Shown one piece after another: positions 1 to 10,625 of a DNA stretch of 64,000 nt. Made by a program: the position numbers and the translations under genes. Source of the stretch: Paguma larvata (taxonomy: Eukaryota > Chordata > Mammalia > Carnivora > Viverridae). The stretch's first letter is position 1, and each line of letters starts with the position of its first letter. The stretch covers positions 120,579,434 to 120,643,433 of the forward strand of contig CM057825.1 of NCBI GenBank assembly GCA_030068075.1, read 5' to 3'. The notes below the pieces were generated by a model that worked only from the letters and a program-made list of their open reading frames with translations, ran no database searches and was not told the origin of the DNA.

Positions 1-27
1 TTTCTCTAGAGAACCATGACTAATATA
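1..27 (+). mobile_element. Possible LTR 3' end, cut by window edge
   Basis: The first bases (TCTCTAGAGAACC then TGACTAAT) resemble the last bases of ERVL/MaLR-class LTRs. The piece is too short for certainty. Confidence 0.25.
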
Positions 28-925
28 CACTTTCCTTTTGCACCATTTTCTCCCAAAGTGCCCCTTTTCCACTCTGTTTTGGCATAAGCGTTTACACCTA
101 GCCCTGTGCTGGCTTCGTTAAATAGGCCACAAGATACGCTCAGGGCTTCCATTTACCAGCTTTGGGACGGCAATTAAAGCCCTTGTAGAAAATGTTATCC
201 AAAGTTACCTTGAAGCCATTCACCACAGCCACGTTCAGAAATGCCGGCCTCCTGTGAGCACTGCAGGAGAGAGAACCACTGGGGGGATGGGGGTCCCTGG
301 CTCTAGGGCTGTTGTTCTTTAACCATGTTTTCCAACCGGAAGATACGATGAGGCAATATAAAAATGCAACGGTTCTTGCCCTTCTAAGAGCAGAGTGACT
401 AATACAATAACTAGGAGGGTAACGAAGCTTCACGGAAGGAGGATGGTTAAGGATGCTGACAGACGCTGTGGCTCCGAGAGGCCCGTCTCCTCACCACGGC
501 ATGGATGCAAACCCACTCCTTCCTGACGTGAACTCAAGCAGAACATTCCGGAAAGCTGAAAGCGCATTAATCAAGAGCCTGCCTGTGAGGCTGCGGAGAC
601 TCCAGGGCACGCTTCTCTCTTTCTCTCGCTCTTTTAAAACAACCTACTTATTTCCTTGTTTGTCTGCTTCTTCGTCTACTCTCCTACTCATTTAGTTATC
701 CACTCTGTACGATATTTATATATTACTTATTTGCCTCCTAGGTATGTCATTAATTAATTTATTTAAAAGGTATGAACAGAATGAGTCACTTCTCCAGGTG
801 AGAGTAAGGTAGAGTCCCTCTTTTAATTTTTAATTAAAACTGTTATTTAATTACAGTTTATTAAATTTATTAATTTTCAGTTGAATTTTAACAAAAACTT
901 ATTTTTTTAGTTTTTTTAATTTACT
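28..925. other. Unique sequence, nothing recognised
   Basis: No repeat, RNA gene or exon was recognised. The last 220 bases are strongly AT-rich. Open frames at 140-433 and 453-695 match no protein family I know. Confidence 0.4.
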
Positions 926-1145
926 TTTTTTTTTTTAAAGATTATTTATTTTGAGAGAGAGAAAGAGAGAGAGAGAGAGAGCGAGCGAGCATGGGTTGGG
1001 GCAGAGGGAGAAAGAGAAAGAGAATTTCAAGCAGGCTCTGTCCTGTCAGCACAGAGCAGGACCTGGGGCCTGAATCCACGAACCCTGAGATCATGATTTG
1101 AGCTGAAGTCGGACGTTCAACTGGCTGAGCTACCCAGGTGGCCCC
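926..1145 (-). mobile_element. SINEC_Fc-type feline SINE
   Basis: The reverse strand reads as a tRNA-derived SINE. The head (reverse of GAGCTACCCAGGTGGCCCC at the right edge) carries pol III A-box and B-box-like sequence. The body contains the reverse of AGCAGGCTCTGTCCTGTCAG, then a GA-rich stretch and a poly-T/A-tail at the left. These elements are non-autonomous and are mobilised by L1. Many point changes suggest an older copy. Confidence 0.9.
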
Positions 1146-1863
1146 AAAATAGATTTAAAAAAGTTAACCACTCCTTATACTCAGATTGACCACAGGTCCA
1201 GTAAATTCCCCCTTGAGACCTGCAACCTCTCCCCAGATGACCCATGAACCCCAGGGGGAGGCTAACTTGGTTCAAATGGGGCTACTTTGGTTTCCAAATA
1301 CAGGTAAAGAGAGAATTAGTGTTTTGGAAATCCCACCCAGCTTGCTGGATCTGAGCATGGGTTCCCACCCCCTCACCCTTCCAGCTCAGGGATCATTCCA
1401 GTGCTGGGCTAACACCAGTCTTTCACTGTCTATCTCCAGGCGGCGGTGTTGAGCCCCCGAGTCACTGTTTCAGTGTCCCTTATGGAGAGCATCCCCTTTG
1501 CAGCCTAGATATCTGTTTCACAATCTCAGTACGTTCTGGAGATTCCGGTAGGATTCATCCTCACCCTCATCATTACAGGAGGGGGTCACTGTTCATCCTT
1601 CTCTTCCCCAAATACCGGGGTTGACGGTATTAGATGGAACAGCACTCGCCAGACCACAGAGATCTCACTGCTCTTCCTTAGAGGATAGTGGGTGCCCGTG
1701 AACCTGAAACCTGCCCACCTAGGAGTTCAGGGAATCTTCTCGAAGAATTCTCCTGTGCCTGCCTGGCCAAAATAACTGCCTACAATGGTCCTACTGCAGA
1801 ATCCTGAGAAACAAGCCACCAGGCACTTTGCTAGGAGAGTAGTTTGTTCATCGTACGAGATTT
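1146..1863. other. Unique sequence, nothing recognised
   Basis: No known repeat or exon was recognised. An open frame at 1186-1452 has no recognisable domain. Confidence 0.4.
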
Positions 1864-2172
1864 ACAGAAGACCATGGGGGAAAGGAAGGGGAAAAAATAG
1901 TTTCAAACAGAGAGGGAGGGAGGCGAACCCACAAGAGATTCTTAAATACAGACAACACACTGAGGGTGGATGGAAGAGCAGGGGAGAGGGGAAAATGGGT
2001 GATGGACATTGAAGAGGGCACTTGTTGGGATGAGCACTGGGTGTTGTATGGAAGCGATAAATCATGGGAATCTAGCCCCAAAACCAAGAGCAGACTGTAC
2101 ATGCTGTATGTTAGCTAACTTGACAATTAGTTATATTAAAAAATAAAAAATAAACCTATTAAAAAAAAAGAA
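1864..2172 (+). mobile_element. 5'-truncated carnivore L1 3' end
   Basis: This resembles the carnivore L1 3' UTR. In order it shows ATAGTTTCAAACAGAGAGGG, an 'agattcttaaatacag' block, GAGCACTGGGTGTTGTATGG, and a tail of AAAATAAAAAATAAA ending in poly-A. No ORF2 coding sequence remains, so it is a dead, severely 5'-truncated copy. Confidence 0.8.
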
Positions 2173-2214
2173 ATATAGACAGATAATGAGAGAAAGTAAG
2201 TCTCATTCATGCCT

Positions 2215-2630
2215 TGCTCCACCTTTGAGAATTCCTGGTGCTGTTCTGGGCATGGCTATACAGCAAAGGCAAAAATCCTCTACCTCAAGCATCTTGGTTT
2301 CTAAGTGGGTTTAGGGGAAGGTGGATAACAAATAACACACACATGTTACTGGTCAAATAATGACCATCAGAAAGAAAACATAAAGTCCGCAAGAAGGATA
2401 TGAAGAATGTATGCACGTGGGAGGACGTGTTGGGGAGAAGTTGACATCTTGGATGGAAAGTCTCTTGAGGAAGGTGATTTCTGAGAAAAGCTCTGGAGAA
2501 GGTGAGGGCGAAGAGCAATCCGTGGGGAAGGAAGAGCCAGTGCAAAACTCAGAGTCCACAGCGCACCTGGCTTGTTCTAGAGACTGTGAGCAGGCCCACC
2601 GAGGTGAGTAGAGAGAATGAAGAAGTGAAG
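2215..2630 (-). mobile_element. L2 LINE fragment
   Basis: The reverse strand resembles the L2 3' end. The 'ctgttctgggcatggctatacag...gataacaaataacac' block corresponds to the reversed L2 tail region. Further right it decays into purine-rich sequence that keeps the L2 pattern weakly. Confidence 0.55.
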
Positions 2631-3231
2631 GAGGAGACGGGGACAGATACAGGAGGTGAATGTGGAAGGTCAGGAAGCCCCCACCATAAGGGAGGCCCCT
2701 TTTGCTATTCACCATTTTCCACAACGGGGTTCCTGATGGCTGGCTCCTTCCTGGCTGCCCCCCACCCACTCCTGGACTTCTACACTGTTTCTCGTTTTCC
2801 CACATGAGCACCTGCAAGCCCTTGCTGTGGTCTTCACTTACGGGGTCTTATGCTCCAAGGAAGGAGAACAGATGGCACGAAATGGGTGCCCAGTGTCGGC
2901 CCATCTCTGCAGAAGGGGTGAAATGTCGAGTCGTTGTCCTTAACTCCCATTCAGTTTGGCTTTGTGAAGGCCCAATGATGCTGTGTTGCAAGGCTGGGAA
3001 TGGCAGCCTTTCGGGTCCTGAGCAAAATTACTGGGCTGACGTAATGCCTGCTAAATTTACAAGACAGAGCCAGGAAGCGAGAGGAGAAGAGCCAGAAAAG
3101 ACAAGAACAGACAGACATACAAGAGGAGGCCTGGAAGGGGAGACCTAGAAATTTTTATAACAAGAACAATGTTTTTGTTGTTGCGGTTTAAATGTAAAGC
3201 ATATGCATTAAAGAAAATTTGGAAAGTTCAC
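2631..3231. other. Unique sequence, nothing recognised
   Basis: Open frames at 2502-2807 and 2702-3148 (101 and 148 codons) have no recognisable domain and no convincing splice context. I regard them as chance frames. Confidence 0.4.
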
Positions 3232-3245
3232 AAAAGAGTAAATAT

Positions 3246-3469
3246 TTATTTTTATCTTTTTAATTAAAAAAATGTTTATTTTTGAGAGAAAGCGTGAGTG
3301 GGGGAGGGGTAGAGGGGGGCGGGGGGGGGAGGGCAGAGGATCTGAAGCAGGCTCTGCACTGACAGCAGCGAGCCCGATGCGGGGCTCAAACTCAGGAACC
3401 GTGAGATCACGATCTGAGCCAAAACCAAGAGTTTGGACGTTTAAGCGACTGAGCTACCAGACACCCCCA
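3246..3469 (-). mobile_element. SINEC_Fc-type SINE with perfect target duplication
   Basis: The flanks carry an identical 14-base duplication, AAAAGAGTAAATAT, at 3232-3245 and 3470-3483. The body has an expanded G-rich run near 3315-3330 and a 'ctgacagcagcgagcccgatg' variant, which marks a different subfamily from the common copies here. Confidence 0.95.
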
Positions 3470-3489
3470 AAAAGAGTAAATATGTAAGT

Positions 3490-3880
3490 TGAAGCCATAG
3501 AACCCCATTTTTAAAGGTAGTGATGCAACATTTTGTGGCTTTCAATCAAGACAGAGATGGGATCCTATGTGTATGCACTTTCGGGTTTTGCTTCTTGTCA
3601 TTTAAAATTTTGTCAAGAACCTTGACCCACAACTGGAATATTAAAAACTATGTTAATTGTTGCATAACATTTGACCAGTGTTGTATTTAGCAAACCAGGT
3701 AATAAGCCAGCGTTGTAATTAATGCTGTCCTTATTGCTGGATGTTTTGGGTGTTGTTCACATTGTACTGTTATAAATAAGGCAGCCATGAAATCCTTCAT
3801 CGGGCATCTTTGACTGGATCTCTGAGTATTTCATTTGGATAATTCTTAGGAAGGAGACCACTGGCCCAGCAGATGACTTT
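3490..3880 (-). mobile_element. Old L1 (L1ME-like) 3' UTR, antisense
   Basis: It matches the antisense pattern of old mammalian L1 3' ends: a 'gctggatgttttgggtgttgttcac' block, 'ataaataaggcagccatgaa', then 'ataattcttaggaaggag'. It is highly diverged. The SINE at 3246-3469 landed at its left edge. Confidence 0.55.
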
Positions 3881-4482
3881 TTCCTTTCCAAACGCCTGAA
3901 ACCTTGGAAGGAAGTGGTTGATAACTTTGTGCAAGGATACTTGATTTGTTGAACCGGTCACGACCAGATGACTGGCTGTTCGGATCCTGATTCTACAGTT
4001 TGGGCATTACCGTCCGCTTGGTGGCAGCTCCTCAAAGTGCAATAAAAATATTTTAGAGGAGGCACAGGGTGTTTTGCACTACATGTTAGACTCAATTACT
4101 TTTTCAGGAAAATCCAACTTAGGGCTAAAAGATAAAAATAGAATCAATGTAAACAAAATATAAAAGAGGCTTAAAAGCATTGCGTGGACCTTAATTAATT
4201 CTATTGGATCAAAAAACATCTGTGAAGATGAATTACATTTATTAGACAAGTAGAAATTTGAACGGTGGCTGGATTCTGTGAGTATCGTGATATTACCGTT
4301 GACCTTTCAGGTACGATGTTAAAAGGTGAGTCCTTACCTTCTAGAAGTGTGTTTGGAAGCATTGAGGATGAAACGATACATGTCTGGGATTTTCTTCCGA
4401 GTAATTTGCAGGGGTTTTTGATAGGACAGAGTTGGCTGTGCGTTGATGGCTGTCGGGACTGTCGATGTGTCCTCATCTATAT
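3881..4482. other. Unique AT-leaning sequence, nothing recognised
   Basis: No repeat or exon was recognised. The small open frames on both strands near 4201-4540 overlap each other and match nothing I know. Confidence 0.4.
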
Positions 4483-4695
4483 CAGAGGTCACCAAACTCT
4501 GGCCCAAGGGCCAAATCTAGCCCTCAGCCTGTTTCTGTAAATTACCGTTTTATTGGAAAACGGCCACTCCCATTTGCTTGCACATTTTCTCGGCCACTTG
4601 TGGTTGAGTTGAGTGGTTGCAACAGAGACAACGTGGCTGGCAAAGCCTGAAATATACTCTGTCTGCCCCTTAACAGAAAGCGTTGCGGACTCCTG
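4483..4695 (+). mobile_element. Non-autonomous hAT-type DNA transposon fossil
   Basis: A near full-length copy with CAGAGGTCACCAAACT at one end and a terminal inverted match (GCGGACTCCTG) at the other. The internal 'gttttattggaaaacggccac' and 'gagtggttgcaacagagac' blocks are typical of this common mammalian family. I do not assign a family name with certainty. Other copies lie at 12618, 42755 and 63368. Confidence 0.75.
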
Positions 4696-5074
4696 ATTTA
4701 TTCGGTCCTGCCTACGTCTGTTTACATTTAAGATCATTCCTAATAAAACGCGTAAAATACAACTACCGTAAAAGATCTAATAGTTCCTACAACTGCTACC
4801 ACCCAACTGTGTTTATGTACTAACACTGTCTCCAACACATTCGATCTCAGCTGCACTGCAAGGCACCTATGATAAATTGTTGAAATATCTGTGAGATTAT
4901 GATTCCATAAAAATTTACTATTCTGTACAGATAATACACGCATGGTAAAGGATTCTATAGGATACTCTAGAAAGGCAATCTCCTTTCCTTCCATGTCTCT
5001 CATCCAAACAGTTCCCCTCCCTGGTATTTCTTAATTATCCTTCTGGGGATAATCTGTGCACGTACGACCATGAT
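4696..5074. other. Unique AT-rich sequence, nothing recognised
   Basis: It may be a further decayed part of the old L1 that is recognisable just to the right, but I cannot align it by eye. Confidence 0.35.
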
Positions 5075-5260
5075 ATAAAGACACAGGTTAATGTGCCCTC
5101 GTATACCCCCAAGTGACAGAGTACTGTACATCTTTGCTTTTTGTCAGTTAATATTATATATTAGAGATGTTTCCATGACAGTTGCATAATATATCTTAGA
5201 TATATAATAATATATCTTAGAGATGTTTCCATGTTAGTTGTATAATCATTCCTAAATTAT
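5075..5260 (-). mobile_element. Old L1 remnant with internal duplication
   Basis: 'tctttgctttttgtcagttaatattat' followed by 'gatgtttccatgacag' is the usual antisense L1ME-type segment. The 'TAGAGATGTTTCCATG' block is present twice, near 5163 and 5219, so the remnant has been locally duplicated. Confidence 0.5.
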
Positions 5261-5271
5261 ATATATATATA

Positions 5272-5341
5272 TGTATAATTATATGTGTGAGATGTATATT
5301 CCTAAAGTTCATCTGTTTAGGAATATATATATATTCCTAAT

Positions 5342-5376
<35 letters not shown>
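5272..5376. repeat. AT-rich palindromic tract and (TA)n
   Basis: A perfect 24-base palindrome centred between 5328 and 5329 (arms TTAGGAATATAT) sits just left of about 26 bases of pure TA (5351-5376). A further ATTCCTA/TAGGAAT pair at about 5299-5322 can form a hairpin. Confidence 0.85.
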
Positions 5377-5628
5377 AAGATATGTATTTTTTCCTTCTCC
5401 ATGTTTTGGAAGAATTGTGTGGACAGAGGCACAGCCATGGCGCTGAACCCTGGGGAGCATGCGTGTGCCTCAGCCCCAGAGGTTGGCGTGGGCATCTTTC
5501 ATTTCACTTCCCCATTCCCATTCTGAGGGAAGGCTGTAGAAAGAATTCAACAAGTGTTTGTTGAATATTCAAAGGCCCGTTCTCTTCTTTGTCCTTCCCT
5601 AAAATACCAAAGAAAGACAGAAGTGTCT

Positions 5629-5835
5629 GGGGCACCTGGGTGGCCCTGTCCGTTAAGCGTCCGACTTCGGCTCAGGTCATGATCTCATGGTTTGTGGGTT
5701 CGAGCCCTGCGTTGGACTCTGTGCTGACCGCTCAGAGGCTGGAACCTGCTTTGGATTCTGTGTCTCCTTCTCTCTCTTTGCCCCTCCCCAGCTTGTGCTC
5801 TCTCTTTCTCTCTCAAAAATAAATAAATAAACATT

Positions 5836-5836
<1 letters not shown>
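5629..5836 (+). mobile_element. SINEC_Fc-type SINE
   Basis: Starts GGGGCACCTGGGTGGCC and retains the tRNA-like B box (GGGTTCGAGCCCTGCG). It ends in CTCTCAAAAATAAATAAATAAACATTA, running directly into a purine microsatellite that grew from its tail. Confidence 0.95.
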
Positions 5837-5894
<58 letters not shown>

Positions 5895-5957
5895 GAAAGA
5901 AAGAAAGAAAGAGAAAGACAGAGAAAGAAAGAAAGAAAAAGAAAGAAAGAAAGAAAG
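5837..5957. repeat. (GAAA)n/(GA)n microsatellite at SINE tail
   Basis: About 120 bases of pure purine: GAAA units, then an uninterrupted GA run of about 40 bases, then GAAA units again. It begins at the A-tail of the preceding SINE, the usual birthplace of such repeats. Likely length-polymorphic. Confidence 0.95.
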
Positions 5958-6034
5958 GTCATTAGCAAATGCTGTTTGCTCCACCTTCAAAGGATCTTCA
6001 GAACCTAAGCACTTCTCACTCTCCCCACCCTGGT

Positions 6035-6170
6035 CCCAGACCCAGTTACCTCTCCTCTGGTGACATGACTAGGGCTGCCTGGTCCCCTGGGATCCCCACC
6101 TCTACCCTGGTTCTCTGTGGTGTGGTCTCATCACAGCGCCTGTCTTCTTTTAAATGAAAGTCAGAGCTAG
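6035..6170 (+). mobile_element. L2 LINE fragment
   Basis: The 'cacctctaccctggttctc' to 'cagcgcctgtcttcttttaaatgaaa' order resembles the L2 3' region. It is short and diverged. Confidence 0.4.
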
Positions 6171-6620
6171 TCCCCACTTGCTCAGAAGGATTAAACCGTT
6201 ATCTTATCTTTTGTATAAAACTGAGATTTTTACTGACATGTAGATGTGCTTTGGAATGAATGCTTCTACAAAAAGGTTCTATAAACAATAGAAAACTGCT
6301 AGCCTGAAGTCACAGCAAGTTAAAAACATCACAGCACAATAAATACAACTATACCCTCCATGGCCCCAACCACAGAGAGGGGTAGGCAGCCATCAAGTGA
6401 GGGAGGAAGCATGCTTTGAGATGGCCTTCACGGTCGGCAGAAAGATGCCCAAAACATCCCCGAAGAAGAGGGTATGTGGCAAATGGGTGCCACAGAACCA
6501 GCTACACGGGCCTCCCAAATCCCGTTTCCCCGTTTGCTGCTTTCCAACCCTGCCCGGAGGCCACCAGCTCACAGCTGTAGCTTGAGCCCAGGCTCCTTTG
6601 CTCAGTCCTTACCAAAAAAA
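6171..6620. other. Unique sequence, nothing recognised
   Basis: No repeat or exon was recognised. The short open frame at 6397-6585 has no recognisable domain. Confidence 0.4.
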
Positions 6621-6824
6621 TCTACTTTTTTTTTTAAAGTTTACTTATTTTGAGACAGAAAGACAGTGGAGAGGGGCAGAGAAAGAGGAAGAGAGGGAGA
6701 ATCGCAAGTGGGCTTTGCACTGTCAGTGTGAAGCCCCATGCAGGGCTCGAACTCAGCGACCAGGAGATGGTGACCTGAGCCAAAGCTGGACGCTTAACCG
6801 ACAGAATAACCCAGGTGCCCCCCC
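6621..6824 (-). mobile_element. SINEC_Fc-type SINE, diverged
   Basis: The head is at the right (reverse of CCCAGGTGCCCCCC) and the T-rich tail at 6626-6636. It has several unusual changes (GACAGAATAACC for the common GACTGAGCCACC). Flanking A-rich sequences are only imperfectly duplicated. Confidence 0.9.
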
Positions 6825-7336
6825 AAAATCCTTCTTGTCAGTGGACTGAACTGATGATAAACCTCTTTGAGCAGAATGCGGGTCCCTGGTCCTTCGCTCA
6901 CGGACCATTTCCAAAGGAAAAGAAAATATGTCAGGCTCCACTCCATTGTCAAGGTCACTGGATGGCCCTGTAAGCAGAAGGGACATGAATGCGAGACCCT
7001 GGCCTTGAGATCACTGCTGGCCATAGACAGGCCTGATGTAATCAACAGCTCATTTTATTCAGAACCAAACCCAAAAGACTTGCAAAGACTTGTGAGGTCC
7101 TGCCACCATGTCTTCTTTAGGATCTTGGCTCTCTCTCTTCTGCAGCCCAGGGCCTCCTGTCTCCTCTCCCTAGAAAGTTCTTGGCCCATCATCCAAATGG
7201 CTTACCCTTCACCTCCTTCAAGTCTTTGCTCAAATGTCACCTTCTCTGACACACCTCCCCTCCATTTAAAAATCACCTCTCCCCCGCATCTCATGTCCCC
7301 CTTGCTATCTTTATTCCTTTTATCTCAGTTTTTATT

Positions 7337-7740
7337 CCTTCTGTATTAGCTGACCATAAACTAATGGTGGCTTCAAACAACAAAAACAACCTCTCACAGT
7401 TCTGGAAGTCAGAAGTTTGAAATCAAATGCTGACAGAGTTGGTCCCGTCTGGAGGCTCACGGGAAAACTGATTCCATGCCTCCCTCCCAACTATGGCAGC
7501 TGCTGGCAATCCCTGGCAACCCTTGGCTTGTAGACATGTTGCTCCTGTCTCTGCCTCCTTCTTCTCAAGGTCTTCCCCTCTTTTCTAGTCTTAGAAGGAC
7601 ACTTGTTGGATTTAGGACCGATCCTAACCCAGGATGATCTCATCCTGGCATCCTTAACTACATCTGCAAAGACCCTTTTTCCACAAGGTCACATTCACAG
7701 GCTTCAGGTAGACATGTTTTTTGGGCAATCACCCTCCACC
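7337..7740 (-). mobile_element. MaLR (MLT1-like) solo LTR inside L2
   Basis: The plus strand begins 'gtattagctgaccataaacta', then has 'ctcacagttctggaagtcagaag' and later 'atctgcaaagaccctttttccac'. This is the antisense order of MLT1-class LTRs. No internal retroviral sequence flanks it. Confidence 0.6.
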
Positions 7741-7831
7741 CCTTACACCTTCTATTTCTCATATACTTGCTGATTCATTTCGTGTTTACTCTTTCCCTAG
7801 TAGGATATAAACACTGAGAAGGCAGGGTTGG

Positions 7832-8061
7832 TTTTTTTTTTTTTTAATGTTTATTTATTTTGAGAGAGACAGAGAGAGAGAGCGAGAGAGGGAGAAAGCA
7901 CAAGTGGGGGGTGGGTGGCAGAGAAAGAGAGAGAATCTCAAGCAGGCTCCACGCCACCATCGGCACAGAGCCTGACAGGGCTCAAACCCACGAACTGTGA
8001 AATCGTGACCTGAGCTGAAATAAGAGTTGGACACTCAACCAACTGAGCCGCCCTGGCGCCC
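7832..8061 (-). mobile_element. SINEC_Fc-type SINE, left member of a pair
   Basis: Full element from the T-rich tail (7832) to the head (GCCGCCCTGGCGCCCG reversed, ending 8061). Its head abuts the tail of the next SINE with no host sequence between. A 12-base duplication, CTGAGAAGGCAG (7814-7825 and 8250-8261), encloses both copies. Confidence 0.95.
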
Positions 8062-8250
8062 GATTTATTATTTTTGAGAGAGAGAGAGAGAAAGAGAGAG
8101 AGAGCATGAGCAGGGGAGGGGCAGAGAGAGAGAGAATTCTGAGCAGGCTCCACACTGTCCACCCAGAGCCCAACATGGGACTTGATCCATGAACCGTGAG
8201 ATCATGAGATAAGCCCAAATCAAGAGTCGGATGTGTAACCCTGATGCCCC
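8062..8250 (-). mobile_element. SINEC_Fc-type SINE, right member of a pair
   Basis: Same orientation as its neighbour, with only a short 'atttattattttt' tail separating it from the head at 8061. Its own head ends at the right-hand copy of CTGAGAAGGCAG. It may be the founder into whose tail the other was placed, or half of a dimeric transcript. Confidence 0.93.
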
Positions 8251-8362
8251 TGAGAAGGCAGTTTTTTGTCTCCCCATTCCCATCATTTACTGGGCAATGC
8301 TCAGTACATGGGGGGAGGGTACAATTAGTATTTGCTGAGAGTGAACGAATGGATAAAGTTTT

Positions 8363-9364
8363 TTTGCCACAAGTTTCCCAACTGAGAATTGTAGGATTAT
8401 TATCTATTCTTTCTGCTGGTCAGAGATGCCTTGGCTAATATATCATTTATCAATAAAGTAATTTGGAATACGAGGACTGGGTGAAATGCGGCCTACACGA
8501 ATGAGTGGCAGAAGTATAAAATAACTCACGGAGTCCATTTATAACTAGAAACTTCGAATGAGGAAAATCAACACCTAAAAAAAGAAATGGCAAGCATCAC
8601 CCTCACCAATCATTTCTTGCAGAAGAGCTGCATGGGAAATTGTTTCCTTAAAGGAACACAATTCGTGATCTCCTTGATGGTATTATTACTTATCAGTGGC
8701 TACATAAACTTTAAGCATGGTTCTGAACTCAAAAAAAAAAAGTGATTTGCACCCACTTTGGGCTTATAAATGGCACAGGGTTAGAAATTGGGTTGTGGCT
8801 CAAAATTGGCATGTTTGGGTGGAAATTTCTGCCCTGAGAACAGAGATGGGCTGGGGCTCTAGAGTCTTGGGTACTGGGTCCCTCCCACACAGGACCGTCT
8901 GTCCTTCTTCTTGGCCCAGGATGAAAGATGCTCCCAGAAATGCTTTTCTGTGTCTGGAAGGAACAGAGAGTGATAACGGCATAGGTGTTTTGACTCCTGG
9001 CCTGGGACTCAGGGTTCACGGTCTGAACAGGCTCTAGGAACTGTCGTTAACTGCTCCCCATTCAGTTCCCAGACCCGCCCCCAGAGTGTCTTCCGTGGGA
9101 GACCTATTCCACTTGCCGTGAGCACCTTTAGGACACTGCCAGAGTCCTGACTGCAGACGTGTCCTGTGGTTCTGCTCCAGAAAAGTGTTCCAGTTTTCTC
9201 TCCCTCTGACTGCCCGCGAGGGTCAGAGCCCAGGAGGGAGCCTCCGTGGGATCTTCTGTTCTTTACAATGTATTATTTTCAGAGATGTTCCCAGCTTTTC
9301 AATGGCAAACAAGAGAATAGGGAGCACTGAGCATTCTTCTCTGGTGATCTTTGTTCTTAAATAT
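8363..9364. other. Unique sequence, nothing recognised
   Basis: About 1 kb with no repeat recognised. Open frames on both strands at 8717-9037 are mutually overlapping and have no known domain. Confidence 0.4.
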
Positions 9365-9769
9365 CTTTCTCCCTCCCCTCCGATTATCAAAGTAATACAG
9401 GCTTGCTATTCAAAATTTTGGAAATAAAAAAGAAGGGAGTGCTAAAAAGAGTCTAAATCACCAACAATTCTGCTGCCAGAAATAACTACCATTATTACTT
9501 TGGCTTATTTTATTTCAGTTTTATCTAAATGAGCATCTACCTGTATGAATGTCTATATAGTCACATTTATAGGATTCTAAATGTATATTACAGAGTTATT
9601 ATCTTTGCATATAGTTTTTAGACATTTTATTATGAAACTATTTTAAACATACAAAAAATGTAAACAATGTAGTGTGAACACACATGTACCAACCATTAGA
9701 TTCTTCCATTAACATTTTACTTAATTAGCTTTATCACTTACCCTTTCCTTCCTTTCTCCCTCCTTCTCT

Positions 9770-10052
9770 TGTTCCATCGATTCCTCCCTCTTTCTATTCC
9801 TCTACTTACCACTCCACCCATCCACATATCCACTGATATATCCATTGATCCATCCATCCATTCATCCATCTACATATTCATTGATATATCCATCCATCCA
9901 TCCATCCATCCATCCATCCATCCAACCACCCATCCATCTACATATTCACTGATATATCCACCAATATATCCATCCATCCATCTGCCCATCCATCCATCCT
10001 ACCCTCACTCCCTCTGTTCATCTATCCATATTTCTATCAATTCATCCATCCG
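9770..10052. repeat. (TCCA)n minisatellite with longer-period units
   Basis: Nearly 280 bases of TCCA/ATCC repeats. Superimposed on them, 'catattcattgatatatcca'-like blocks recur about four times, for example near 9833, 9871 and 9940. It lies within the old L1. Confidence 0.95.
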
Positions 10053-10310
10053 ATTTTGGTGATATTTTTCAAAGTAAGTTACAGATGTGAATACCACTTA
10101 CCCCTAAACATTTTAGTACACACAACTTTTATCTTGCTTCTTACTTCTTCACCTAACATAATATGAAGTTTCCTAGGTTTTCAAATATTCTTCAAAAGCA
10201 CTTTAAAAAGTAGTCACCTGATATTCCATGGCATAGATACACCATAACTTATTACTTCAATAATAACAGAAATTATTATTATGGGAATTTTTAATTTATT
10301 ATTATGGGAA

Positions 10311-10510
10311 TTTTTTAAAGTTTATTTATTGAGAGAGAGAGAGAAAAATTCTGGGGGTAGGGACATAGAGAGAGGGAGAGAGAATCACAAGCAGGCTCCA
10401 TGCTATCAGCACAGAACCTGAAACAGGGCTCGATCCCATAAACCATGAGATCATGACCTGCGCCAAAATCAAGAGTCAGACTCTTAACCAGATGAGCCGT
10501 CCAGACACCC
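10311..10510 (-). mobile_element. SINEC_Fc-type SINE with target duplication
   Basis: TTATTATGGG at 10299-10308 and 10511-10520 flanks the element. A further upstream copy of the same block near 10277 indicates that the host was already locally repetitive. Confidence 0.93.
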
Positions 10511-10625
10511 TTATTATGGGAGATTTTTTTTTCTAACTTACCATTTTAATAAATAATGCTACAGGGAATATCTTTGATAAGGAAACTTTGGACCAAACCT
10601 CTGATTATTTCTTTAGAGAACAGTC

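Larger units (their letters stand above)
7080..8362 (+). mobile_element. L2 LINE 3' end, interrupted by an LTR and two SINEs
   Basis: L2 pieces lie at about 7080-7336, 7741-7831 and 8251-8362. The first has 'cttcaagtctttgctcaaatgtcacc'. The last has 'tgctcagtacatgg...agtatttgctgagagtgaacgaatgg', the typical L2 terminus. The three pieces read in order on one strand, so the LTR and SINEs are later insertions. Confidence 0.75.
9365..10625 (-). mobile_element. Old L1 (L1ME-like) 3' UTR, antisense
   Basis: It is recognised from the series 'caaagtaatacaggcttgctattc', 'aactaccattattact', 'ttattatgaaactattttaaacatac', 'gatattccatggcatagatacacc' and 'aataaatgctacagg'. It is interrupted by the TCCA repeat (9770-10052) and a SINE (10311-10510). 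Confidence 0.7.

Noticed and set aside
6867..7349. 160-codon forward open frame
   Set aside because: Its second half is L2 3' sequence, which lacks stops in this phase by composition.
9770..10052. CRISPR-like array
   Set aside because: Period-4 tandem repeat with no spacers, in a mammalian genome.
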